Origin: Trinickia acidisoli
GTDB lineage: Bacteria > Pseudomonadota > Gammaproteobacteria > Burkholderiales > Burkholderiaceae
Assembly (NCBI RefSeq): GCF_017315725.1
Contig: NZ_JAFLRG010000002.1
Span: 1,860,001 to 1,924,000, forward strand
Direction of reading: 5' to 3'
Length of the DNA stretch: 64,000 nucleotides
The translations under genes and the position numbers were made by a program. Shown in pieces: positions 45,772-53,789 of the stretch. The stretch's first letter is position 1. Each line of letters starts with the position of its first letter. The notes under the pieces are model-generated. The model did not search any database. It was not told the DNA's origin and was given only the letters and a program-made list of their open reading frames with translations.

Positions 45772-46875
45772 ATGTCCATCTCGATCGACCGTTCGATCGC
45801 GGCCGAGGCCGCCACGCTCCGCGCGCACTACGCACAAACCGTCCTGCCGATCTGGCGCGGGCCCGGTTTCAACAGCGCGTTGCAATTACCGTACGAGGCC
45901 GTAGGCGCGGACGATCACGCGCCGTTGCCCGCCGCCCGCTACCGCGCCATGGCCTGCGCCCGGCAATTGTTCATATTTTCACATGCCGGCGATGCAGCGC
46001 ATGCCGAGCAACTCTTTCATGCGATGCGTCGGTATTTTCATGACGAGAAGCATGGGGGATGGATTTACAGCGTCGACGCGCAAGGTGCGCCGCTCGATAC
46101 CACCAAAGACCTTTACACGCACGCATTCGTGATCTTCGCCTGCGCCCACTACGCGATGGCGACGGGCGACCGCGACGCGCTGCGCGTGATTGCGGAGACG
46201 GCCTTGCTCGTGCAGGCGCGTTTCGCCGCACCCGATTCGCTGCTGCATGCCGCGCTCGATGCCGATTTCTCGGCGGTACGCACCGGCCCGCTGCAAAACC
46301 CGCTGATGCACTTGACCGAAGCGTATCTAGCCGCCTATGAGACGACGGGCGAGCCCAGCTACGAAACGACGCTCGCGCAACTGGCCGGTTCGGTGGCACG
46401 CAGCTTCGTCCATGCGCCAACAGGTGCGATTGCCGAGTTGCCGATCGGCAGCGCCGATAACCGGCTCGAGCCGGGGCATCAATTCGAATGGTTCTATCTG
46501 ATCAAGCGGGCCGGACCGGCCATCGCGGAATCGGGGCTCGAGCGGGAGCTGTCACGCGCGTTCGACTTCGCGCAGCGCAACGGCGTGGACCGGGCGACAG
46601 GCGGCGTGTACGCCGCGCTCGACGAGCAGGGTGCCGTGAAGGATGCGACGCAGCGAATTTGGGCGCAGACCGAGTATCTTCGCGCGCTGGCCACGCGAGC
46701 TCGCGACGAAGATTTGGAAGCGCTCGCACTGCAGATTCCGCGCTTTCAAGCGCGCTTTTTGCACGCGCGGGGGTGGTACGAATGCTTGACGCCGGCGGGC
46801 GACGTGGCGCGCGCCGATATGCCGTCGACGACGCCTTATCACCTCGCCACAGCCTATGCCTCGTTGACGAACTAA
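45772..46875 (+). CDS. AGE-family sugar epimerase/isomerase (mannose isomerase-like)
   Basis: The ATG at 45772 gives 367 residues, the family size; an ATG at 45700 is possible, and neither has a clear ribosome binding site. The protein shows the alpha/alpha-barrel landmarks of the N-acylglucosamine 2-epimerase family: RQLFIFSHAG (about 60-69), GGWIYSVDAQG, KDLYTHAFVIFACAHYA, PLMHLTEAYLAAYE and EPGHQFEWFYLIKRAG. The His residues in these match catalytic ones of YihS/mannose isomerase. It probably interconverts mannose-fructose-type sugars in the cytoplasm. The gene appears single. Confidence 0.9.
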   Translation: MSISIDRSIAAEAATLRAHYAQTVLPIWRGPGFNSALQLPYEAVGADDHAPLPAARYRAMACARQLFIFSHAGDAAHAEQLFHAMRRYFHDEKHGGWIYSVDAQGAPLDTTKDLYTHAFVIFACAHYAMATGDRDALRVIAETALLVQARFAAPDSLLHAALDADFSAVRTGPLQNPLMHLTEAYLAAYETTGEPSYETTLAQLAGSVARSFVHAPTGAIAELPIGSADNRLEPGHQFEWFYLIKRAGPAIAESGLERELSRAFDFAQRNGVDRATGGVYAALDEQGAVKDATQRIWAQTEYLRALATRARDEDLEALALQIPRFQARFLHARGWYECLTPAGDVARADMPSTTPYHLATAYASLTN

Positions 46876-47103
46876 CGAACTAACGAACCAGCGCTTCGGC
46901 AAGCTCGGCCGCTTAGGGTTTACGGCAATCAGCCGGCTCGCTTGAAGGTCGATCGTCGATTCCTGCCGGATCGTTGATAGCGAGGCCGGCCTGAGCGGGC
47001 TCCGAGAAAGGGATCGCCTACACTCGCTGCTTGACGCAACGCGTCCTGCCTTCCTAGAGTTGAACGCGACACCACACGGGGCGATGCCCCGAAGGGGCTC
47101 GGC

Positions 47104-47571
47104 ATGACCGATCTTTTCGATCTCGCGCGCGGCGCGCTCCACGCACAGCCGTTCAGCATGCTGCTGGGCACGGAGCTCGTGAAAATCGGCGAACGCGAGG
47201 TGACGCTGCGGCTGCCGATCCGCGACGAGTTGCGCCAGCAGCATGGATTCGTACACGGCGGCATCACGAGCTACCTCGCCGACAACGCGCTGACATTCGC
47301 CGGTGCCCTAGCGCTGGGGCCACGGGTCGTGACCGGGGAGTACAAGATCAACTACCTGCGCCCGGCCGTGCGCGGCACGCTGCTGGCGCGCGCCGAACTC
47401 ATTTACGCCGGGCGCGGCCATGCGATCTGCCAATGTCGCGTGTACGTGATCGACGGCGAAAAGGAGACGCTCGTTGCGCTGGCACAAGGCACGATCAACC
47501 GCGTCGGCGACGGTCCGAACGCTTCGCTGCCGCACGACGACCACGAGCCACACGGTGACGAGCGCGCCTGA
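47104..47571 (+). CDS. Hotdog-fold thioesterase (PaaI-like)
   Basis: The 155-residue protein has the hotdog thioesterase core: LRLPIRDELRQQHGFVHGGITSYLADNAL (about 39-67), with the family H-G-G motif, then VTGEYKINYLRPAVRGTLLARAELI. The Asp in the helix (LADNALTFAG) fits the general-base position of PaaI-type acyl-CoA thioesterases. A His/Asp-rich tail follows. It lies 74 bp before a VOC gene in the same direction. The acyl group is unknown. Confidence 0.9.
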   Translation: MTDLFDLARGALHAQPFSMLLGTELVKIGEREVTLRLPIRDELRQQHGFVHGGITSYLADNALTFAGALALGPRVVTGEYKINYLRPAVRGTLLARAELIYAGRGHAICQCRVYVIDGEKETLVALAQGTINRVGDGPNASLPHDDHEPHGDERA

Positions 47572-47645
47572 CGCGTAGCCGGCGCACAGCACAGCACGCA
47601 CGGCTGCGGCTAGACCCACTTTGCGACCTACTTCGGAGGAAGACG

Positions 47646-48029
47646 ATGATTGACCACACCGGCGTGCTCGTCAGCGATTTCGAAAAGAGCAAGCGTTTCT
47701 ATCAGCAGGCGCTCGCACCAATCGAGTACGCCATGCTGCACGAATTTCCGGCGGCCATCACGGGTCACACCGACGTGGCCGGCTTCGGCGCGGGAGGTGT
47801 CTCAGACTTCTGGATCAGCCGCGGCACGCCCAACGATCCGCCTGTCCACATCGCGTTCCGCGCAACCGATCGCGCCGCGGTGGATGCCTTCCATCGCGCG
47901 GCGATCGCGGCCGGCGGTCGCGACAACGGCGCGCCGGGCCTGCGTCCGCATTACCATCCGGGCTATTACGGCGCATTCGTGTTCGATCCCGACGGACACA
48001 ACATCGAGGCGGTATGCCACGAAGGCTGA
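47646..48029 (+). CDS. VOC (glyoxalase/bleomycin resistance) family protein
   Basis: GGAGGAAGACG precedes the ATG. The 127-residue protein has the VOC fold: MIDHTGVLVSDFEKSKRFYQ at the start with a His metal ligand, PVHIAFRATDRAAVDAFHRAA, and YYGAFVFDPDGHNIEAVCHE at the end with the final Glu ligand. It is a single-module VOC protein that would dimerise around a divalent metal. Substrates of this YaeR/PhnB-like subgroup are unknown. It follows the thioesterase gene and may share its transcript. Confidence 0.92.
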   Translation: MIDHTGVLVSDFEKSKRFYQQALAPIEYAMLHEFPAAITGHTDVAGFGAGGVSDFWISRGTPNDPPVHIAFRATDRAAVDAFHRAAIAAGGRDNGAPGLRPHYHPGYYGAFVFDPDGHNIEAVCHEG

Positions 48030-48071
48030 CGCACGCGGCACCCCTGGATTGCGAGGACGAGGGGCGCTAGA

Positions 48072-48674
48072 ATGGCGACCCCTCAAAAAAAGCGTGCGTG
48101 GCCTCGTCCGCGCACGCCGTCGTTCGACCTCATGGCAAAACTTCTGACCGATTCCGAATTCCAACGCTTTTCCGAACTCCAGCAAAAGCAAGCCGGCTTC
48201 ACCATCACCAGCGAAGAAGCCGACGAACTGCGCACCATCGTCGAGCGCGCGCAGCAAAAGCGCGACGACCGCACCGCGGCCATGCAAGCGATCGAAACCT
48301 ATATCGCCCAGTTCGAAATCACGCCCGACGAGCTGTTTTCGCCGGAGCAGATCGGCGAGGCGGCACGGGCATACGGCCTGATCGCAGCCGTGAAGAAGGA
48401 GCGAACCTTGCCGCCCGCGCTGACCTATAACGGCAAGACCTACCAATGGACGCGCGCGTTGCCCGACGACATCCGCGCACCGCTCTTCGAAGCGTTCAAG
48501 GCGGGACAGTCGATCAAGACGTTTCTCGCCACGCCGAAAGACGCGGCCCGCAATGCTGCAACGATCGCACGCCTCGAGCGCGAAACGGGCGCCGTCTATG
48601 CCGATGCGTGGCTCGACGAATTGTCGATCGCGCGCACGCTCGTCGACGAAGCCGTTGCCAAGCTCGCAGCCTAA
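48072..48674 (+). CDS. Hypothetical protein, 200 aa
   Basis: I do not recognise the family. The ATG at 48072 lacks a good ribosome binding site; ATG 48132 (MAKLLTDSEF) is an alternative and would remove a basic N-terminal extension (PQKKRAWPRPR). The first half is charged and helical (FQRFSELQQKQ, ELRTIVERAQQKRDDR). The C-terminal half has KTYQWTRALPDDIRAPLFEAFKAGQSIKTFL and resembles a small compact domain. No membrane helix or signal is present. Its direction matches the VOC gene before it. Confidence 0.72.
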   Translation: MATPQKKRAWPRPRTPSFDLMAKLLTDSEFQRFSELQQKQAGFTITSEEADELRTIVERAQQKRDDRTAAMQAIETYIAQFEITPDELFSPEQIGEAARAYGLIAAVKKERTLPPALTYNGKTYQWTRALPDDIRAPLFEAFKAGQSIKTFLATPKDAARNAATIARLERETGAVYADAWLDELSIARTLVDEAVAKLAA

Positions 48675-48749
48675 TCGGCGTACGAGGCGTATGGGGCCTA
48701 CGAGACATAGACATACGCGGCAAGCGACAGGCGAACGCGCTCCGCGCCC

Positions 48750-51137
48750 TTACGGCGCACGCGCGTCGTCCCGCAGCGGCATCTTCACTTCGACGACGGC
48801 CGGGTCCGCCGTCGAACTCGCCGCGAAGCCCAGTGCCTTCACGAGCCCCAGCATCGGGGCGTTCTCGCGCAGCACCTCGCCGACGATCCAACGCGTGCCG
48901 CGTCCGCGCACGTAGGCCACCATCCGTTCCATCAGCGTCCGGCCGAGCCCCTTTCCCTTCAAGTCCGACCGTACCGCTACCGCAAATTCGGCGCACTCGT
49001 TGTCGGGATCGGTGATCGTGCGCACCACGCCGAGCGTGACAGCCCGACCGCCCTCGCCTGTCGTTGCGATCAAAGCCATCTCGCGGTCGTAGTCGATCTG
49101 CGTCATGCGCGCAAGCTGAGTGTGGTCGAAGCCGCTGACGGCACCAAAGAATCGCAGGCGCAGATCGTCGCGCGTCATCGCTGCGACGAACGCGCTATGG
49201 GCGGGTTCGTCTTCGGGGCGAACCGGCCGGATCGTCACGCGTTGCCCGTGCCAATCGAGCGTCTCCTCGAGCTCCCGAGGATATGGCACGATGGCAAGCC
49301 GCCCGCGTACCGGTCCGAGCACGATGCGCGGCGTAGCGAGCCGTGCGTGAGTACGCGTGACCGTGAGCGCAGCCGTCAAGCCCACGATCTGCTCCACGCA
49401 GCAAACGGCCTCCGACAACGCCGTCAGCGCATGGAGCACGGGCCCCACCGGTGCACGCCGAGCATAGGGAGAGCGCGAGACGATCTCGCGTGCGAGCACC
49501 GGATTCAGCGGCAGCAAGCCGTAAACCGCAAACGGGGCCGACGACCCGTCGGCCGGGGGCGCGGTGAACTCGAAGATCGGACCGAACTCGGCGTCGTCGC
49601 GCAGGGTCACGGCAACGTCGACGATATGTTCGTCGCCCTTTCCGCGGCCGACAGCGTGAGCCTCTTCCATATCGACAATCTCGAGCCCAAATCCCTGCAA
49701 CAACTGCGCGGCTTCGTCGCCCGCGAGCACCGTCCGGCCGGCATCGAGCGCCGCTTTCGCTTGCGCCATCGTCGCTTCGACGGCCGCGGGCACCTGGGCC
49801 GGCAACCCCTGCGGCGTCTGCATGAGCAGCTCGCGCCCGAGCCGGTAGTCGACGAGACGCGCGAACGCACGAGCGAGCCGATGCGGCGTCGAATGGACGG
49901 CGATCCCGTGAGCGCGCAGAGCATCGCGCGTCGTTTCGTCGACACCGCCGAAAAAGCAGGCGAGCAGCCCCCGATACGCGAAGCGCTGATGCTCGATCAG
50001 CACCCGCGCAACATCGGCAACGGGCGCCCCCAACGTCGACGCATGCACGACGAACGCCGTGCCCGTGTCGCGATGCGGCGCGAGCGCCTCCAGCGCAAGC
50101 CCGAAGTGCTCGGGCCTGGCATCGTTACCGAGCACGAGCGGATTGCCAGGCACGACGTGCGGCAATGCGGACGAGACGGCGGCCGCCGCCGTGCCCGACC
50201 AATCGGCAAGCGTCGTCCCCGCCGCGGCAAACGCATCGGCTGCCAAGGCGGCGACGCCGCGGTCGCTCGTCACGAGCGTGGCCGACGAACTCGCGGCGAT
50301 ACGCCCGACACCGAGCGTTTCGATTTCGTCGATCAAATCGTCCAGCGAGTCGACGCGCACCATGCCCGCACGCCGAAATGCGGCGGCGTAGAGCGCGTCA
50401 GCGGGGTCGGCCCGGCCCGTGCGCAGCACGAGCACCGGCTTGTTGCGCGCAGCGGCACGCGCGGCCGACATGAACTTGCGCGCCGCCCGCACGACCGACA
50501 GTTCGAGCAAAATCGCGCGCGTGCCCGGGTCGCTCGCGAGATAGTCGAGCACGTCGCCCGCGTCGACGTCGGCCTCGCCGCCAAGCGCGATGGCATGCGA
50601 AAACCCGAGCCCGCGCGCCTGCGCCCAACCGAGTACTGCATTCGTCAACGCGTTCGACTGCGACACCCAAGCAACGCCACCCGCCCTAACCATCGCAGAC
50701 GGCGCCCCCAAGTGCGCGTTGAGCGCCGGCGTGACGACACCGAGACTGCCCGGCCCGACGATGCGCAGCAGATGAGGCTTGGCCGCCGCAAGCGCCCGCG
50801 CGAGCGCCGGCGATGCTTCTTCGCGCTTCGCGTCGCTGACGATGATGGCCGCGCGCGTACCGAGGCGGCCGAGCTTGCCGACGACGTCGGACCAGGCTTG
50901 ACACGGCGTACAGATCAGCGCGACGCACGGCGCTTCGAGCAAGTCGGCGGCGTCCGAGAACGCGGCGTATCCGTCCAGTTCGGCATACTTGGGATTAACG
51001 GGCCACACGGGGCCTTCGAAGCCGCCGGCCAGCACGCGGCGCCACACTTTCCCGCCAACGCTCTCGGGCCGCGCCGACGCACCGATGACGGCGACCGATT
51101 TGGGTCTGAACAGAGCGTCGAGATTGCGAACAGTCAT
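48750..51137 (-). CDS. PatZ/Pka-like protein acetyltransferase with reduced ATP-grasp region
   Basis: The 795-residue protein begins with the CoA-binding domain (SVAVIGASARPESVGGKVWRRV, 14-35) and a succinyl-CoA-ligase-like part (to about 460). The C-terminal GNAT domain starts near 630: TIRPVRPEDEPAHSAFV, LARMTQIDYDREMALIA, ITDPDNECAEFAVAVRSDLKGKGLGRTLM, the acetyl-CoA P-loop. Enterobacterial PatZ has about 886 residues. Here LLQGFGLEIVD runs almost directly into the later half, so about 90 residues with the ATP-grasp nucleotide and HK motifs appear missing. It should acetylate lysines of acetyl-CoA synthetase-like targets, with altered allostery. Confidence 0.88.
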   Translation of the reverse strand: MTVRNLDALFRPKSVAVIGASARPESVGGKVWRRVLAGGFEGPVWPVNPKYAELDGYAAFSDAADLLEAPCVALICTPCQAWSDVVGKLGRLGTRAAIIVSDAKREEASPALARALAAAKPHLLRIVGPGSLGVVTPALNAHLGAPSAMVRAGGVAWVSQSNALTNAVLGWAQARGLGFSHAIALGGEADVDAGDVLDYLASDPGTRAILLELSVVRAARKFMSAARAAARNKPVLVLRTGRADPADALYAAAFRRAGMVRVDSLDDLIDEIETLGVGRIAASSSATLVTSDRGVAALAADAFAAAGTTLADWSGTAAAAVSSALPHVVPGNPLVLGNDARPEHFGLALEALAPHRDTGTAFVVHASTLGAPVADVARVLIEHQRFAYRGLLACFFGGVDETTRDALRAHGIAVHSTPHRLARAFARLVDYRLGRELLMQTPQGLPAQVPAAVEATMAQAKAALDAGRTVLAGDEAAQLLQGFGLEIVDMEEAHAVGRGKGDEHIVDVAVTLRDDAEFGPIFEFTAPPADGSSAPFAVYGLLPLNPVLAREIVSRSPYARRAPVGPVLHALTALSEAVCCVEQIVGLTAALTVTRTHARLATPRIVLGPVRGRLAIVPYPRELEETLDWHGQRVTIRPVRPEDEPAHSAFVAAMTRDDLRLRFFGAVSGFDHTQLARMTQIDYDREMALIATTGEGGRAVTLGVVRTITDPDNECAEFAVAVRSDLKGKGLGRTLMERMVAYVRGRGTRWIVGEVLRENAPMLGLVKALGFAASSTADPAVVEVKMPLRDDARAP

Positions 51138-51276
51138 AGCTGCGCAAACCTAGCGAAGAGAAGAAAGAGGGCCGTGAAGAACGCAGATTGCCGCCCCGTT
51201 AGCATAGGCGATGCCGATGCCCGCTGCCGGCCGTCCCGATGAGGCGGTGAACCGCTTTATGCCCTGTCATAAGGGC

Positions 51277-51340
51277 GCAACATAACGGCGCCACATTGCG
51301 GCGCAACATTATGCGCATAAATGTTATATTGCGACATAAC
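51277..51340 (+). promoter_or_regulatory. Repeat cluster upstream of a small XRE regulator
   Basis: Repeats GCAACATAAC (51277-51286), GCAACATTAT (51303-51312) and GCGACATAAC (51331-51340) precede the gene at 51367, with a perfect 12-bp palindrome TTATGCGCATAA at 51309-51320. AT-rich spacing suggests the promoter. The cluster is a likely autoregulatory operator. Confidence 0.55.
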
Positions 51341-51366
51341 TCCCAAACCATTCGAACAGTGACGCC

Positions 51367-51678
51367 ATGTATTTCACGGATCAGCTTGCCGCGCTACGTG
51401 CGCGTCGTCGCATGAGCCTGGCCGCGATCGGCGGCATCGTCGGAATGGCCGTGCCGAATCTATCCGCTGTCCTACGTGGCCGAGGCGATACCAAAGCATC
51501 GACACTCGCGTCGATTGCTTCGGCGCTCGACGCCGAGTGGGTACTCGTGCCGAAAGAGCATCTCGACGAGGTGCGGTACGCCATCGAGTCCAAAAGCGCA
51601 TGCGCGGGTACAGGTGCAGGTGCCGCGCCCGACAACCCGGCGCCTCGCACGATCGAGATCTTCTCAGGCAAAAAGTGA
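51367..51678 (+). CDS. Small XRE-family regulator, antitoxin-like
   Basis: The 103-residue protein has a Cro/C1 helix-turn-helix at about 5-60 (LAALRARRRMSLAAIGGIVGMAVPNLSAVLRG, then DTKASTLASIASALDAEWVLVP). The VPKEHL stretch after the HTH is frequent in HipB-like and DUF-type antitoxins. No toxin such as HipA follows; the next gene is an oppositely directed oxidoreductase. Its upstream repeats suggest autoregulation. It may be an orphan antitoxin or a stand-alone regulator. Confidence 0.85.
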   Translation: MYFTDQLAALRARRRMSLAAIGGIVGMAVPNLSAVLRGRGDTKASTLASIASALDAEWVLVPKEHLDEVRYAIESKSACAGTGAGAAPDNPAPRTIEIFSGKK

Positions 51679-51752
51679 CATGCGCTGCTCGGCAGCGATA
51701 GCCCTATCCGAAATCGAGACCAAGCGCAGAACAAACGCAAACGCAACCGCAA

Positions 51753-52742
51753 TCACACCGTCACGACGATCTTCCCCAACTGCTCGTTCGACTCCAAGAA
51801 ACGGTGTGCGGCGACGATGTCTTCGAATCCGAACGTCTTGGCGATCACCGGCCGCAACGCACCCGATGCGAGGCCATCCAGCACGAATGCCTTGGCTGCC
51901 TCGCGTCGTGTAGGACTACTAATGATTTCGTGAACGAGGTAGCCGCGTAACGTCAGCATTTTGCTTAGGACTGCGAACAATGGGAACGGCGTTGGCTCCG
52001 GGCTGAGACCACCGTATTCGATCAATATGCCGCCCCGCGACATCGCAGCGGTGAGCGGTTCGAAGATCGGCCCGCCGATCGGATCGAGGACGACGCGCAC
52101 CCCATCCGCTCCGGCGATGTCGCGCAAGCGAGCGGCCAAGTCCTCCTCGGCGGACGCGACGACATGTACCGCGCCTTGTTCGAGCAGCGCCTGCTTTTTA
52201 GCCGACGTGCGTGTGACGGCAATCGGTACTGCGCCGACGGCATTGGCGGTCTGAATAGCGGCGAGGCCGACGCTGCTCGATGCCGCTGTCACGACCACGA
52301 ATTCGCCTTGGGTCAACTTCGCTATGTCGATCAACGCGCCGTAGGCCGTCAGATACGACATCCAAACGGCCGCCGCCGCTTCCCAACTCAGCGACGTAGG
52401 GTGCTTGACGACGAGTTCGGCCGGAAACGTCGCCCGCTCCCCGTACGCCGGCCAGCGCACCATCGACAGCGGCGGCACGATGCTGACGGCATCGCCGGTC
52501 GCAAAGCCCTGAACGTCCTCGCCAATCATCTCGACGATTCCCGCGGCTTCCAGCCCAAGTCCCGACGGCAACACCGCCGTTTCGATGTACGTGCCCTTGC
52601 GCAGCAGCGTTTCGGCGCGATTGAGTCCGAGCGCCTTGATGCGAATTTGAACCTCACCAGCCCCCGGCCGTGGCAGATCGACTTCCTCGATTCGCAGCAC
52701 CTCAGGGCCGCCATGCTGATGAAAACGAACGACGCGTGTCAT
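51753..52742 (-). CDS. MDR-superfamily oxidoreductase (zinc-independent quinone oxidoreductase-like)
   Basis: The 329-residue protein starts with the GroES-like part (VVRFHQHGGPEVLRIEEVDLPRPGAGEVQIRIKALGLNRAE). The Rossmann part contains VVTAASSSVGLAAIQTANAVGA (about 149-170). No structural-zinc Cys cluster is present, so it is the NADPH:quinone reductase type. It is divergent from a LysR gene with a 96-bp gap, the usual layout in which the LysR protein activates the oxidoreductase gene. It resembles, but is not closely similar to, the oxidoreductase at 16379. Confidence 0.92.
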   Translation of the reverse strand: MTRVVRFHQHGGPEVLRIEEVDLPRPGAGEVQIRIKALGLNRAETLLRKGTYIETAVLPSGLGLEAAGIVEMIGEDVQGFATGDAVSIVPPLSMVRWPAYGERATFPAELVVKHPTSLSWEAAAAVWMSYLTAYGALIDIAKLTQGEFVVVTAASSSVGLAAIQTANAVGAVPIAVTRTSAKKQALLEQGAVHVVASAEEDLAARLRDIAGADGVRVVLDPIGGPIFEPLTAAMSRGGILIEYGGLSPEPTPFPLFAVLSKMLTLRGYLVHEIISSPTRREAAKAFVLDGLASGALRPVIAKTFGFEDIVAAHRFLESNEQLGKIVVTV

Positions 52743-52838
52743 ATCGACTCGGAAGTAGTTGAATTGAATACACTATGCCGGCGCCACCAAAGAAGAAAAA
52801 TCGCGTAAAGACAGAACACTTATAACCAGGAGTTTCGA

Positions 52839-53741
52839 ATGATGGATCGCCTCACCAGCATGGCGGTATTCGTCAAAGCGGTCGATCTGGGCTCGTTCGC
52901 GGCCGCGGCCGACGCACTCGAACTGTCGGGGCCGATGGTGGGCAAGCATGTTCGGTTTCTCGAGGGGCGGCTGGGCGTCCAATTGCTCACGCGCACGACA
53001 CGCCGTCAAAGCCTGACGGACTTCGGGCGCGCGTTCTACGAGCGTTGCCGTCTCGTCCTCGCGGAAGCCGACGCGGCCGAAGCGCTCGCCGCCGATCAAC
53101 TCGCGCAACCGCGCGGCAAGCTGCGCGTCACGATGCCCGTTCATTTCGGCAGACGCTGCGTTGCGCCGATCTTGCTCGAACTCGTGAGGCAGTACCCATC
53201 GCTGGAACTCGATCTGTCGTTCAACGATCGCTTCGTCGACTTAGCCGAAGGCGATTACGATCTTGCGATTCGAACAGGAGCGCTCGACGACAAAGCCGGC
53301 ATCGTGGCTCGGCGCGTAGCGCGCCAACGCATGGTGGTTTGCGCCGCGCCGGGCTACCTGAAAGCCCGCGGAACACCGCGCTGCGTCGAAGACTTGGCGC
53401 GCCACGAGGCTGTCGTGTATCGACGCTCGGGCCGCATTCGGCCCTGGCTGTTTCCGAGTGAAGAAGGAACGGCGGAGGAAGTCACGCCGGCCAACCGCGT
53501 GCGGCTCGACGATCTCGACGCGATCGCCGATGCGGCCGCGAGCGGCATTGGGCTCGCTTGGCTGCCGTCTTGGCTCGTTCGCGAACGCATTCGAGCGGGA
53601 ACGCTCGTGCAACTTCTGCCCGATCGGCGCGCGTTTCTCTACGACGCGTACGCGCTATGGATGCAGACGCCGCACCTGGCGCTGCGAGTGCGTCTCGCGA
53701 TCGACACGCTCGCGGCTCAGCTTGCCGACCTCATGAACTAG
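52839..53741 (+). CDS. LysR-family transcriptional regulator
   Basis: The 300-residue protein has the LysR helix-turn-helix at about 3-62 (MDRLTSMAVFVKAVDLGSFAAAADALELSGPMVGKHVRFLEGRLGVQLLTRTTRR) and the periplasmic-binding-like effector domain from about 90 on. GGAG lies before the ATG pair (52839, 52842). It belongs to the group that usually controls an adjacent divergent oxidoreductase, which is the case here (start 52742). The effector is likely a quinone-like or electrophilic compound, by context. Confidence 0.95.
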   Translation: MMDRLTSMAVFVKAVDLGSFAAAADALELSGPMVGKHVRFLEGRLGVQLLTRTTRRQSLTDFGRAFYERCRLVLAEADAAEALAADQLAQPRGKLRVTMPVHFGRRCVAPILLELVRQYPSLELDLSFNDRFVDLAEGDYDLAIRTGALDDKAGIVARRVARQRMVVCAAPGYLKARGTPRCVEDLARHEAVVYRRSGRIRPWLFPSEEGTAEEVTPANRVRLDDLDAIADAAASGIGLAWLPSWLVRERIRAGTLVQLLPDRRAFLYDAYALWMQTPHLALRVRLAIDTLAAQLADLMN

Positions 53742-53789
53742 CGAATGACGTGGCGCGAACGGCTCGATTCGAAGCGTGATGAGCGCCGT

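Noticed and set aside
46869..46890. Short tandem ACGAACTA repeat at the end of the AGE gene
   Set aside because: Only about two and a half copies at a stop codon; probably chance.
49122..51242. Plus-strand frame of 706 codons
   Set aside because: Antisense of the PatZ-like gene, Arg-rich, no domain and no ribosome binding site.
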